Of a stretch of 64,000 bases of DNA, positions 18,114 to 27,329 are shown piece by piece; position 1 is the first letter of the stretch, and every line of letters begins with the position of its first letter. The position numbers were made by a program, and so were the translations under genes. Origin of the DNA: Maribacter litoralis (GTDB lineage Bacteria > Bacteroidota > Bacteroidia > Flavobacteriales > Flavobacteriaceae); assembly GCF_003075045.1 (NCBI RefSeq), contig NZ_QCZD01000002.1, positions 558,001 to 622,000 of the forward strand. Direction: 5' to 3'. The notes beneath the pieces are model-generated. The model worked only from the letters and a program-made list of their open reading frames with translations. It searched no databases and was not told the DNA's origin.

Positions 18114-20744
18114 TTAATCTTGCTCTAGCTGCTCAATAAGATTTGCGACCAGTGCCGTCCACCCGGTTTGATGCGATGCCCCTAAACCACGGCCGTTTTC
18201 TCCATGAAAATACTCGTAGAATAATACCAAGTCCTTAAAATGAGGGTCTTGGTAATATTTTTCGTAGTTCTTGTTGATTGCCCTATTGCCTTTTTCATCT
18301 TTCTCGAACATGTGGATTAAGCGTTTGCTCAATTCATCGCTCACTTGTTTCAGGTTCAGTAGCTTGTTGCTGCCTGTGGGGTATTCGAACAAAAAGTCGT
18401 TTCCGCTATACCATTGATATTCACGTAATGCTTGAATAAAAAGATAGTTCATAGGCATCCAAATAGGTCCGCGCCAATTAGAATTTCCACCGAATAATGG
18501 AACGGTAGATTCTGCAGGTTCATAATCGATGCTGTATTCTACCCCGGCAATTTTTATCTGATAAGCTTTCTCGTGTATTTTAGATAAGGATCTAATACCA
18601 TATTCGCTCAAAAACTCATTTTCATCTAGTAAGGTAGTTACCAATTTTTGCATGCGATCTTTTGGAACAAGTGAAAGTAGCAGGTCGCCATCAGCCTCGT
18701 ATTGCTGAATTACCTCATACTTCAAGTTTTCCGCACGATATTTTTGAAACCAAAGTATACTGGCCTTAAACCTAGGGAACTTGTCCAGTACACTTTTTTT
18801 AATAGTAAGTACAGCTGCGAGTGATAACATACCGGCAATTGATCTTACTTTAATGGTTGTCGATTGTCCGTCAGGTAAGGTCAGTCGGTCGTAGAAAAAG
18901 CCTTCAATATCATCCCAAACATTTGCCTTATCGGTATCCATCTTGTTCAATGCTTCCGCAATGAAAACAAAATGCCCAAAGTATTTGGTGGCCATGTCTT
19001 CATAAGAATCATCGTGTTCGGCTATGCGCAGGCTCATCTCTAACATATTCAAACTATACAACGCCATCCAAGCGGTACCGTCTACTTGATCCAGAAATCC
19101 GCCACCTGGCACACCATGGCTACGGTCAAAAACTCCAATATTATCCAAGCCTAAGAATCCGCCTTGAAAAACATTGTTGTCATTTCTGTCCAAACGGTTT
19201 ACCCACCAGTTGAAGTTCAACGATAGTTTGTTGAACATACGTTTTAGAAACTTAATATCAGGTTCACCTGTAATTTTCTTATCCGTACCATAAATCTGTA
19301 ATGTTGCCCAAGCTTGTACTGGTGGGTTTACATCACTAAAATTCCATTCGTAGGCAGGTATTTGTCCGTTGGGCGACATGTACCATTCTTTCGTGAACAA
19401 TAAGAGTTGTTCTTTGGCAAATTCAGGGTCAATTGAGGCGAACGATGCACAGTGAAAGGCGGAATCCCACGCCGCATACCAAGGGTATTCCCAAGCATCT
19501 GGCATCGAAAGTACATCGTGGTTACGCAGTGTTTTCCATGTGCTATTTCTGCCATTTTTACGCTGTTGCGGTGGTGGTGTGGTTTTAGAATCCCCTTCTA
19601 GCCATCTTTCCACTTCGTAATTATAATACTGTTTTGTCCACAGTAACCCTGCAAAGGCTTGTTTTAAAATGTTCTTTTGGTCTTCGCTGGCTTTGGGGGC
19701 AATGTTGTTGTAGAAGAGTTCGCACTCTTTTTGTCGCGCTTCGAAAATGGAATCGAAATCTGAAAATGGAGATTCAAGTGTTTCTTCGGTTAGGCGAAGT
19801 TGAAACGTTTTTGATTCGCCCCCAGATATTATCTCTTGATACAGCGGGGCAAATTTAGTACCGGAACTGTTTTTGGTAGCCAAATTAAAATCGTTGGTAC
19901 AGACCGCATCATTGAACACATCTTTTTTATACGGATGGTCGTTTTTATCTTGATATAACTTCTCTCTGTTGGTTTCGTTTTCGGTAAAAAACAAATGTGC
20001 CGCTTTTTGAAAATAGAGATTGTATTTGCCCACATAAGGATGGTCGATCTCCACGAACGGATTGGTTTTTAATCCCTTTTTAGAAATAACGGGTTTTCTC
20101 GACATTTCTTTGAACGACCAATGATTACGCATCACCATTTGCGGCAATAAAGTTATAGGAGCTGCTTGGTTGCTTCTGTTGGTAATGGTAATTTTTATGA
20201 GGATATCGGTTTCGTCTCCCTTTGCATATTCGGTACTGACATCAAAATAGGTGTTGTCGTCAAAAATCCCGGTATCCAAAAGCTCAAATTCCAGCTCTTT
20301 ACGATTTCGTTTTTGGTTCTCGGTTATGAGTTGATTGTATGGATACGCTTTCTGCGAATACTTGTACAAGTACTTCATGTACGAGTGAGACGGTGTATTC
20401 TCTAAATAATAGTAAAGTTCTTTTACGTCTTCGCCATGATTACCTTGCGGACCCGTTAACCCAAATAGGCGTTCTTTTATAATGGGATCTTTTCCGTTCC
20501 ATAATCCTATGCTAAAACACATGTTGCAATAGCGGTCACTTATACCTGCAATACCATCTTCTCCCCACCGAAAAGCACGACTTCTAGCATGGTCATGCGG
20601 AAAATAGTTCCAAGCATCGCCACCGGCACTATAGTCTTCACGTACCGTTCCCCATTGACGTTCACTTAAATAAGGACCCCATTTTAACCAATCTTTTTCT
20701 TCTTTTTGTTGTTGGGATAGGCGGATTTTTTCAGGGTTGTTCAT
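18114..20744 (-). CDS. GH63-like (MGH1-like) glucosidase, paralogue
   Basis: An 876-residue paralogue of the protein at 10523-13150, colinear along its whole length. Shared blocks include LSERQWGTVREDYSAGG near the start, WEYPWYAAWDSAFHCASF with Asp 427 as the general-acid candidate, GQIPAYEWNFSDVNPPVQAW, GGNSNWRGPIWMP and GLGASHQTGWTALVANLI. No signal peptide is seen. Expected activity is hydrolysis of an alpha-glucosidic bond; substrate unknown. Its stop codon begins directly after the stop of the convergent epimerase gene, with no room for a terminator. The two glucosidases face each other around the AraC-cupin-DUF1611 block, suggesting an ancient duplication. Confidence 0.88.
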   Translation of the reverse strand: MNNPEKIRLSQQQKEEKDWLKWGPYLSERQWGTVREDYSAGGDAWNYFPHDHARSRAFRWGEDGIAGISDRYCNMCFSIGLWNGKDPIIKERLFGLTGPQGNHGEDVKELYYYLENTPSHSYMKYLYKYSQKAYPYNQLITENQKRNRKELEFELLDTGIFDDNTYFDVSTEYAKGDETDILIKITITNRSNQAAPITLLPQMVMRNHWSFKEMSRKPVISKKGLKTNPFVEIDHPYVGKYNLYFQKAAHLFFTENETNREKLYQDKNDHPYKKDVFNDAVCTNDFNLATKNSSGTKFAPLYQEIISGGESKTFQLRLTEETLESPFSDFDSIFEARQKECELFYNNIAPKASEDQKNILKQAFAGLLWTKQYYNYEVERWLEGDSKTTPPPQQRKNGRNSTWKTLRNHDVLSMPDAWEYPWYAAWDSAFHCASFASIDPEFAKEQLLLFTKEWYMSPNGQIPAYEWNFSDVNPPVQAWATLQIYGTDKKITGEPDIKFLKRMFNKLSLNFNWWVNRLDRNDNNVFQGGFLGLDNIGVFDRSHGVPGGGFLDQVDGTAWMALYSLNMLEMSLRIAEHDDSYEDMATKYFGHFVFIAEALNKMDTDKANVWDDIEGFFYDRLTLPDGQSTTIKVRSIAGMLSLAAVLTIKKSVLDKFPRFKASILWFQKYRAENLKYEVIQQYEADGDLLLSLVPKDRMQKLVTTLLDENEFLSEYGIRSLSKIHEKAYQIKIAGVEYSIDYEPAESTVPLFGGNSNWRGPIWMPMNYLFIQALREYQWYSGNDFLFEYPTGSNKLLNLKQVSDELSKRLIHMFEKDEKGNRAINKNYEKYYQDPHFKDLVLFYEYFHGENGRGLGASHQTGWTALVANLIEQLEQD

Positions 20745-20805
20745 AAGATAATTTTAAGGCTGTGCTCAAATCGCGGTACGCTTTGCGCTACTTCGTTTAT
20801 TTTAT

Positions 20806-21483
20806 TTATATAATGTCATCTTCTTGAATAAAAGACAAAAATTTCTTGCCAAAAGCAGTAGTTCTTGAAGATTTCAACCCATTTGAAGTTATACCGACAT
20901 TTAGCTCGGAAGTATTTATTAGCCCCGATCTATAAAGGTCTGACCAGATTAAATTATAAAACTCATTTCGATCTTTAAGTTCAGAAAAGGCTTTAACGAG
21001 AACTTTAGATAATGGGGCTGTTGAAAATTCAGGAAAGTCAACTTCATTTATACTAAACCAATTTGTAGGGTTGTCAAAAAGATTTAAAATTTGGATATGC
21101 CAAATAGTAAATTCAGTTATGAATCGTGTAAAAATATTAACCTCGGAAATATCCAAATTTTCGAGTATTGCTGTATTTATAAGTGCATTTTTAAAATACT
21201 TTAATTTTTCTTGTTCGCTAGTTTTGAGAGCTTCTGTTGATATTCTTATAACTGTATCAATGAATATTTCATTCTTAGATAATTCAGTCAATCTAATTGT
21301 ATTAGATTCTTCAAGAATTTTTAACTTTTCTCCAACTTCTTTCATCCAAAATTCTTTTCTTTTTTCAATTGGATTTTTTAAAAGTAGAGGAAGAATTTCA
21401 GAAGCAGCACCTCCAAGTATAGGGATAGATGCTATTCCCGCTTTTAGGAGTGTGTATGAAATTTCCTTTTTATTTTGGGACAT
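20806..21483 (-). CDS. Orphan hypothetical protein
   Basis: I cannot name this 225-residue protein. The N terminus carries a small-residue-rich hydrophobic segment (AGIASIPILGGAASEILPLL, residues 14-33) that could insert in or lie on a membrane, then a charged helical region with EKRKEFWMKEVGEKLKIL, and a C-terminal part with a winged-helix-like GLKSSRTTAFGKKFL ending. This plan (glycine-rich helix, coiled region, small C-terminal domain) recalls DUF4393/Abi-alpha-like and other accessory proteins, but the match is weak. The DNA is noticeably more AT-rich than the flanking glucosidase and ftsE genes, consistent with recent acquisition. It stands alone. Confidence 0.55.
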   Translation of the reverse strand: MSQNKKEISYTLLKAGIASIPILGGAASEILPLLLKNPIEKRKEFWMKEVGEKLKILEESNTIRLTELSKNEIFIDTVIRISTEALKTSEQEKLKYFKNALINTAILENLDISEVNIFTRFITEFTIWHIQILNLFDNPTNWFSINEVDFPEFSTAPLSKVLVKAFSELKDRNEFYNLIWSDLYRSGLINTSELNVGITSNGLKSSRTTAFGKKFLSFIQEDDII

Positions 21484-21502
21484 ATAGTTAAGTATTTCCT
21501 AG

Positions 21503-21525
21503 AAAAATCTAAAACGAAATTTTAG
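21503..21525 (-). terminator. Weak intrinsic terminator after ftsE
   Basis: On the minus strand CTAAAA/TTTTAG (21520-21525 and 21509-21514) with a TTTCG loop precedes a run of T. The stem is short and AT-rich, so it is a weak terminator at best. Confidence 0.4.
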
Positions 21526-21533
21526 GATTCTAT

Positions 21534-22217
21534 TTAAACCGCTCTCTGAACTACCTCAAATACTTTATTCGCATCGCACTTAATAGTTTTCGACGGGAAT
21601 TTTAGTATCAATGCATAATCGTGGGTGGCCATTAAAATGGTTCTGCCAGATTTGTTGATTTCCTGTAAAACTTTCATCACCTCTACACTGGTTTGTGGAT
21701 CTAGGTTTCCGGTAGGTTCATCGGCAATGATCAACTCGGGATCGTTCAATAATGCTCTTGCAATGGCAATACGTTGTTGCTCGCCACCAGAAAGCTCATG
21801 AGGAAATTTAAAACCCTTTGTTTTCATGCCTACCTTTTCAAGAACGTTGGCTACTCTTGCATCCATCTCGGCTTTATCCGTCCATCCCGTCGCTTTCAAA
21901 ACAAAGAACATGTTCTGGTTGATATTACGGTCTGGCAATAGTTTAAAATCTTGAAAAACAATACCCAACTTTCTGCGTAAAAAAGGAATATCCTTTTCTT
22001 TTAGCGTCTTAAGATCGAACTCCACGATATGGCCTTCTCCTTTTTGAAGTGGTAAATCGCCATACAAGGTTTTCATGAAGCTACTTTTACCGCTACCGGT
22101 CTTACCTATCAGGTAAACAAATTCACCTTTAGCGATTTTTAAACTTACTTCACTTAGTACCAAGCTCTCTTTTTGAAAAATAGCCGCATCTTTAAGTTCT
22201 AAAACAATCTCTTCCAT
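21534..22217 (-). CDS. ftsE: FtsE-like cell-division ABC ATPase
   Basis: A 227-residue ABC ATPase with Walker A GKTGSGKSS (about residue 38-46), Q-loop VFQDFKLLP, signature LSGGEQQRIAIARAL, Walker B LIIADEPTGNLD and the switch His in ATHDY. The VFQDFKLLPDRN segment and the short length are typical of FtsE, the ATPase that with FtsX controls peptidoglycan hydrolases at the division site. No ftsX is adjacent, as is often the case in Bacteroidota, so FtsE is assigned by sequence type only; LolD/MacB-like ATPases are the alternative. The start at 22217 (MEEIVLEL) is chosen because an upstream extension to 22319 is unrelated to the family. Confidence 0.82.
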   Translation of the reverse strand: MEEIVLELKDAAIFQKESLVLSEVSLKIAKGEFVYLIGKTGSGKSSFMKTLYGDLPLQKGEGHIVEFDLKTLKEKDIPFLRRKLGIVFQDFKLLPDRNINQNMFFVLKATGWTDKAEMDARVANVLEKVGMKTKGFKFPHELSGGEQQRIAIARALLNDPELIIADEPTGNLDPQTSVEVMKVLQEINKSGRTILMATHDYALILKFPSKTIKCDANKVFEVVQRAV

Positions 22218-22325
22218 AACGCAAATGTTGATATAAAAGTAATAAGTTCCATTTGATATTAGAGAACCCTTATTCAAATTCTTTTTTTTTGTATGGGTAA
22301 TGTACATACTTAGGTACAATTTTTG

Positions 22326-22347
22326 CCGTTATCACATGTGATAACGG
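22326..22347. promoter_or_regulatory. Perfect 22-bp palindrome upstream of TPR operon
   Basis: CCGTTATCACA is followed directly by its exact reverse complement TGTGATAACGG. The palindrome ends 25 bases before the ATG of the TPR gene and lies in the 155-base divergent gap to ftsE. It has no T-run, so a dimeric-regulator operator or a 5'-leader hairpin is likelier than a terminator. Confidence 0.6.
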
Positions 22348-22372
22348 TAATACTAAATAGTAACAGAACACT

Positions 22373-25300
22373 ATGCTTAAAAAATTCACCGCTTTTATTC
22401 CTATGGTATTAGGTTTGGTAGCTTTGGGCACTGCTCAAGAGACCAAAATCTATACCCACGAACAGAAAGCTTTTCAAGACGCACTAGCGCTATACAACAA
22501 CGAACAATACCAAGCGGCACAGACTATTTTTGATAAGGTCAAAGTGTCAACGGATGATGAGGAGACAGCTGCCAACAGTGCCTACTATTCCGCCAATGCG
22601 GCAGTAAGGTTGAACCAGATCGGTGCAGACCGGTTAATGGAAGACTTTGTAGAAAAATATCCTACGTCAACCAAACGAAATTCTGCCTTTGCAGATGTGG
22701 CAGAGTATTATTTTCAGACCGGGAAATATCCGTACGCCTTAAAATGGTACAACAAGGTTGATCAAAGTTCACTTTCCCGAGGAGAAATGGACAAGTTCAA
22801 CTTCAATTATGGCTACTCGTTATTCTCATCACGCAAAACAAAAGAGGCAGAAAAATACCTTGAGAAAGTTACCACTTCGCAGGTTTACGGTTCTCAGGCA
22901 AAATATTATTTGGGTTATATTTCATACCAACAAGACGATTACGAAACGGCAAATCAGCGTTTTGATCAAATTACGGATCAAGATGTGTTGGAAGAGAAGC
23001 TTAGCTATTATCAGGCGGATATGAATTTTAAGCTTGGTAAGTTTGAAGAGGCCATTGCCCTGGCAAAAAAACAATTGCCAAAATCTGACCGTCGTGAGGT
23101 ATCTGAATTGAACAAGATTATAGGGGAGAGTTATTTCAATTTAAACCAATATGAGAACGCCATCCCTTATTTAACGGAGTATAAAGGTAAAGGTGGTAAA
23201 TGGAGCAATACCGATTACTACTATTTGGGCTATGCCTATTATAAAGGTGGTGATTATGCCAATGCTATTGCCCAGTTCAACAAAATTATTGGTGGTACCA
23301 ATAGTGTGGCACAAAACGCATACTACCACTTGGCAGAATGTTATTTAAAGTTGGACAAAAAGCAAGAGGCGTTGAACGCTTTCCGTAATGCATCTCAAAT
23401 GGATTATAGTGCAGAGATTCAAAAAGATGCATTCTTAAATTATGCCCGTTTGAGTTATGAGGTAGGGAATGCTTATGAGCCGGTGCCACAGGTTATCACG
23501 AATTATTTAAAAACTTATCCTAAAGACGAGCATCAAGAAGAGATGCAGACCTTGTTGGTAGATTCATACATCACTTCAAAGAATTTTGAAGGTGCAATGC
23601 AGTTGCTAGAGGAGAATAAAAATTACGCCAGTAAATCGGTCTATCAAAAAGTAGCCTACTACAGAGGTATAGAGCTTTTTATGGAAGGCGATTATAATGC
23701 GGCTTCAGAGAATTTTGCAAAATCATTGGGTAGTGCAGAAGATATGCTTTTTAAAGCACGTGCCGATTATTGGAAGGCGGAATCCGATTATTTGTCTAAC
23801 CGTTTTGAAGATGCGGTAGAAGGCTATACTGCTTTTAAAAACAATCCGTCATCAACGAATACGGAAATGATTACAGATGTCGATTATAATTTGGCATATG
23901 GTTATTTTAAGCAGAAAGATTACAACAATGCCATTACTTATTTCAACGCATTTACATCTAACGGAAATGCCGATGTAGAGAAATTAAACGATGGCTATTT
24001 ACGATTAGGTGACAGTTATTATGCTACCAGTAAATACTGGCCTGCAATAGAAACGTATAACAAGGCATTGGCTTTGACTGGACCTGAGAAAGATTATGCT
24101 TTCTACCAAAAAGCAATGAGCTACGGTTATGTGGATAGAGGGGCAAGTAAAATAGAGAATTTGGAGGATTTTGTAAATCAGTTTCCTAGATCAAGCTTTA
24201 GGGATGATGCTTTATTTGAACTAGGTAATACCTACGTTGCACAAGGTCAAGAGAGCAAAGGCTTAGAAGCTTATGACCGCATGATCAGCGAGTACAGAGG
24301 TAGCTCTTTGGTGCCACAGGCGTTAATGAGACAAGGTTTGGTTAATTATAATGCCAGTAGAAACGAAGCTGCTTTGGCAAAATTTAAAACCGTTGTAAGA
24401 GATTTTCCTAAAACTCAAGAAGCCATACAGGCGGTTGCCACTGCTAAATTGGTGTATGTTGATATGGGGCAGGTAAACGAGTATGCCGAGTGGGTACGCG
24501 GACTCGATTTTGTTGAGGTTACCGATGCCGAATTGGATAATGCTACTTTCGATGCGGCACAAAAACAAAACTTAGAAGGTAATATTGACGCTGCCATTAA
24601 AGGGTATAAGAACTACATTCAGCAATTCCCTACCGGATTACATGCCGTTGATGCCAACTTTAGCTTAGCACAATTGTATTTTGGCAAAGGCGATAAAGAA
24701 GCCGCCTTGCCCTATTATAAGTATGTAGCCGATAGAAGTACGAGCGAATATGCAGAACAGGCATTGACCCGTGTTTGTGAAGTCTATATTTCTAAAGATG
24801 ATTATCAAATTGCCTTACCATATTTATTGAAATTGGAGAGTCAGGCAAATATTCAGCAGAACAGAACTTTTGCACGTTCTAACTTAATGAAAGGGTATTA
24901 CAAACAGAAGAATTACCCAAAAACATTGGAATATGCAGATAAGGTCTTATCGACCCCAAGCATTGACAATAGAATTAAGAGTGATGCGCATATTATGATC
25001 GCAAGATCGGCCATAGCAACAAATGATGAGGCAAAAGCTAAATCAGCCTATGCAGTGGTATTAAAGATTGCATCTGGTGCAACCGCTGCTGAAGCACTAT
25101 ACTATGACGCCTATTTTGAGCATAAAGATGGCGCTTATGAGAACTCAAATGTGGCAGTTCAAAAATTGGCGAAAGATTATGCGGCTTACAAAGAATGGGG
25201 CGGTAAAGGTTTGGTGCTTATGGCCAAGAACTATTATGCCCTAAATGATGCCTACCAGGCAACCTATATTCTAGAAAGCGTAATTACAAACTTTACGCAG

Positions 25301-25390
25301 TATCCTGAAATTGTTGCCGAAGCAAGAGCAGAATTGGCGATCATAAAATCTAAAGAAGCTAAGAGTAATTCATCTGTAGATCCTAATTAA
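22373..25390 (+). CDS. Large periplasmic TPR protein
   Basis: A 1005-residue exported protein with a signal peptide (hydrophobic core FIPMVLGLVALGTAQ, residues 8-22) and a mature region made almost wholly of tetratricopeptide repeats, visible as recurrent patterns such as YYLGYISYQQDDYETANQRF, YYLGYAYYKGGDYANAIAQF and DYNLAYGYFKQKDYNNAITY at about 34-residue spacing from residue 30 to 990. TPR solenoids are protein-interaction scaffolds, here in the periplasm or bound to the outer membrane. The beta-barrel protein gene starts 32 bases downstream, so the two probably work as a pair. A perfect palindrome just upstream may control the operon. The specific process is unknown. Confidence 0.85.
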   Translation: MLKKFTAFIPMVLGLVALGTAQETKIYTHEQKAFQDALALYNNEQYQAAQTIFDKVKVSTDDEETAANSAYYSANAAVRLNQIGADRLMEDFVEKYPTSTKRNSAFADVAEYYFQTGKYPYALKWYNKVDQSSLSRGEMDKFNFNYGYSLFSSRKTKEAEKYLEKVTTSQVYGSQAKYYLGYISYQQDDYETANQRFDQITDQDVLEEKLSYYQADMNFKLGKFEEAIALAKKQLPKSDRREVSELNKIIGESYFNLNQYENAIPYLTEYKGKGGKWSNTDYYYLGYAYYKGGDYANAIAQFNKIIGGTNSVAQNAYYHLAECYLKLDKKQEALNAFRNASQMDYSAEIQKDAFLNYARLSYEVGNAYEPVPQVITNYLKTYPKDEHQEEMQTLLVDSYITSKNFEGAMQLLEENKNYASKSVYQKVAYYRGIELFMEGDYNAASENFAKSLGSAEDMLFKARADYWKAESDYLSNRFEDAVEGYTAFKNNPSSTNTEMITDVDYNLAYGYFKQKDYNNAITYFNAFTSNGNADVEKLNDGYLRLGDSYYATSKYWPAIETYNKALALTGPEKDYAFYQKAMSYGYVDRGASKIENLEDFVNQFPRSSFRDDALFELGNTYVAQGQESKGLEAYDRMISEYRGSSLVPQALMRQGLVNYNASRNEAALAKFKTVVRDFPKTQEAIQAVATAKLVYVDMGQVNEYAEWVRGLDFVEVTDAELDNATFDAAQKQNLEGNIDAAIKGYKNYIQQFPTGLHAVDANFSLAQLYFGKGDKEAALPYYKYVADRSTSEYAEQALTRVCEVYISKDDYQIALPYLLKLESQANIQQNRTFARSNLMKGYYKQKNYPKTLEYADKVLSTPSIDNRIKSDAHIMIARSAIATNDEAKAKSAYAVVLKIASGATAAEALYYDAYFEHKDGAYENSNVAVQKLAKDYAAYKEWGGKGLVLMAKNYYALNDAYQATYILESVITNFTQYPEIVAEARAELAIIKSKEAKSNSSVDPN

Positions 25391-25422
25391 AAAAAAACAC
25401 GTACACCAGTAAAAGAACACCT

Positions 25423-27177
25423 ATGTACAACAAACATATATTTACGCTTATATTTTTAACGCTTGGCTTTCAAGTTACCTTTGCTCAAGAAGAGGAAGAG
25501 AAAGATTTGGGTACGGAAACCGTAACGGTGACCAAAGCCTACACGCCAACCGTTTCAGATGCTTTTAAAATTAAGTCGGTACCAAATATGAACGATTCTA
25601 TCGTGCTTCAGAAAAAACCGATAACATACAACATTTTCTCAGTGCCAGTGGCATCTACTTTTACGCCTTCTAAAGGAACCGCTTCTAAAGTGGAAAAGTT
25701 ACCGCCGCCGGTGTTATATAACTCTTATGCCTCTTTAGGCGCGGGATTGTATGGCAATGTGTTGGGCGAATTTTATACGAGTAGAACTATAAATAGAGAT
25801 GAGAATTTTGATATTGGTTTCAACCATTTGTCTTCTCGTGGTGGAATCAACGGTGTGGAGCTTAACGATACGTTCTATGATACAAGGTTAGATGCATCAT
25901 ATGCAAAACGAGATAGAGATTTAGATTGGGGTGCGGCTATTGGTTTACAACATCAATTATATAATTGGTACGGTATTGAACCTGGCGTTTTCAGCGCAAC
26001 AGAGCTTGATGGTATTGATGAGCGTCAAAATTATTACATGGGTGAGGTAAGCGGTCACATTAATGTGGAAGATGCTTATTTTAAAAGAGCCGATTTAAAA
26101 TATAGAAGATTCTTTGATGCCGTAAGTTCAGGTGAAAACAGGGCTATTTTCAACACCGGATTTGAGTTTCCAATGAACGAGGAAATTTTAAATGCCAAAG
26201 TAAAGGTAGATTATGTAGGTGGTACATTTGAAAATGCAGATGTAAACAGCACTACGAACGATAGCGGTATATCCTATGGAAATTTACAGGTAGGCGTAAA
26301 TCCGTCTTTAAACATGTTACGCGATGATCTCTCATTGAATTTAGGGGTCAATTTGGTGTACGGTATGGATTTGGAGCATAGTGAAAGCAATTTTTATATC
26401 TACCCTGCGGTAACGGCATCGTACAGATTGTTAGATGAATCCGTTATTGCTTATGGAGGGGTTACGGGTGAATTAAAGCAGAATTCATATTATGATTTTG
26501 TAGAGGGTAATACCTTTGTGTCTCCTACTTTGACCATTGCTCCAACAGATAGTCAGTACAACGCATATGTTGGTTTTAAAGGTCAGTTATTACCTAATTT
26601 AAGTTATAATGTTAAGGGGTCTTATTCGGCAGAAAACAATAAGCCGTTGTATACGTTGAACCCTGTAAATAGTTTTAGGTCAGATGAGAAAGGTTACTAT
26701 TACGGTAATTCTTTCGGTCTGTTCTATGATGATATAAAGACACTAGGAATTTTTGGAGAATTGAATGTAGACGTAAACCGTAACTTCACCGCTGGTGTAA
26801 ATGTTGAGGTGTACGATTATAATACTGAAACCGGAAACCCGGCATGGAATCTGCCAAATTTACAAGCCTCTTTGTTTATGGATTATCAGATTGGTGAGAA
26901 ATGGTATGCCGGTGCCAATTTGTTCTATGTTGGCGAGCGTGATGATTTTTCATCTACAGTAATAGAAGATGCCCAACCAAGTGAATTTCCTGCCACGCTT
27001 ATCACTTTAGACGGTTATTTTGATGCCAATGCACATGTAGGTTATCGCTACACCGATCAATGGTCGTTCTTTATTAAAGGAGCAAATCTTTCTAATAACA
27101 ACTATCAACGTTGGTCAAATTTTCAAGTACAAGGTATTCAAATTTTAGCAGGGGCAACATATAAGTTCGACTTCTAA
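25423..27177 (+). CDS. Outer-membrane beta-barrel (TonB-receptor-like) protein
   Basis: A 584-residue protein with a signal peptide (residues 1-22, FQVTFAQ cleavage region), a short acidic stretch EEEEKD, then a TETVTVTKAYTPTVSDAFKI segment resembling the start of a TonB-dependent receptor, but no full plug domain. The remaining ~480 residues are amphipathic beta strands with many aromatic ends and a final AGATYKFDF, a typical outer-membrane barrel C terminus. Bacteroidota proteins of this sort are usually called TonB-dependent receptors although they are shorter than true ones. It follows the TPR gene by 32 bases and ends before a strong terminator, giving a two-gene operon. Confidence 0.82.
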   Translation: MYNKHIFTLIFLTLGFQVTFAQEEEEKDLGTETVTVTKAYTPTVSDAFKIKSVPNMNDSIVLQKKPITYNIFSVPVASTFTPSKGTASKVEKLPPPVLYNSYASLGAGLYGNVLGEFYTSRTINRDENFDIGFNHLSSRGGINGVELNDTFYDTRLDASYAKRDRDLDWGAAIGLQHQLYNWYGIEPGVFSATELDGIDERQNYYMGEVSGHINVEDAYFKRADLKYRRFFDAVSSGENRAIFNTGFEFPMNEEILNAKVKVDYVGGTFENADVNSTTNDSGISYGNLQVGVNPSLNMLRDDLSLNLGVNLVYGMDLEHSESNFYIYPAVTASYRLLDESVIAYGGVTGELKQNSYYDFVEGNTFVSPTLTIAPTDSQYNAYVGFKGQLLPNLSYNVKGSYSAENNKPLYTLNPVNSFRSDEKGYYYGNSFGLFYDDIKTLGIFGELNVDVNRNFTAGVNVEVYDYNTETGNPAWNLPNLQASLFMDYQIGEKWYAGANLFYVGERDDFSSTVIEDAQPSEFPATLITLDGYFDANAHVGYRYTDQWSFFIKGANLSNNNYQRWSNFQVQGIQILAGATYKFDF

Positions 27178-27194
27178 AAAACCTTTGCTTAATA

Positions 27195-27238
27195 AAAAAC
27201 ACCTAAGAATCAGAATTTTCTGATTCTTAGGTGTTTTT
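27195..27238. terminator. Strong bidirectional terminator hairpin
   Basis: A perfect 21-bp inverted repeat (27195-27215 and 27218-27238, core ACACCTAAGAATCAGAA) has A-rich and T-rich outer ends. It closes the TPR/barrel operon and lies 92 bases before the next gene. Confidence 0.92.
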
Positions 27239-27329
27239 GGTTTTAGCATATTTTTAACAACTTAAACCAAACCTTAAATAGGTCGCTTCGTAAATATGGG
27301 CAGAACAACTTTTAAACCTATATATAATT

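Noticed and set aside
10523-20744. The facing glucosidase pair as ends of a composite transposon
   Set aside because: No transposase, terminal repeats or target duplications are seen; the genes are diverged coding paralogues.
22217-22319. An N-terminal extension of FtsE
   Set aside because: The extra 34 residues are unlike FtsE, and the ATG at 22217 gives the normal family start.
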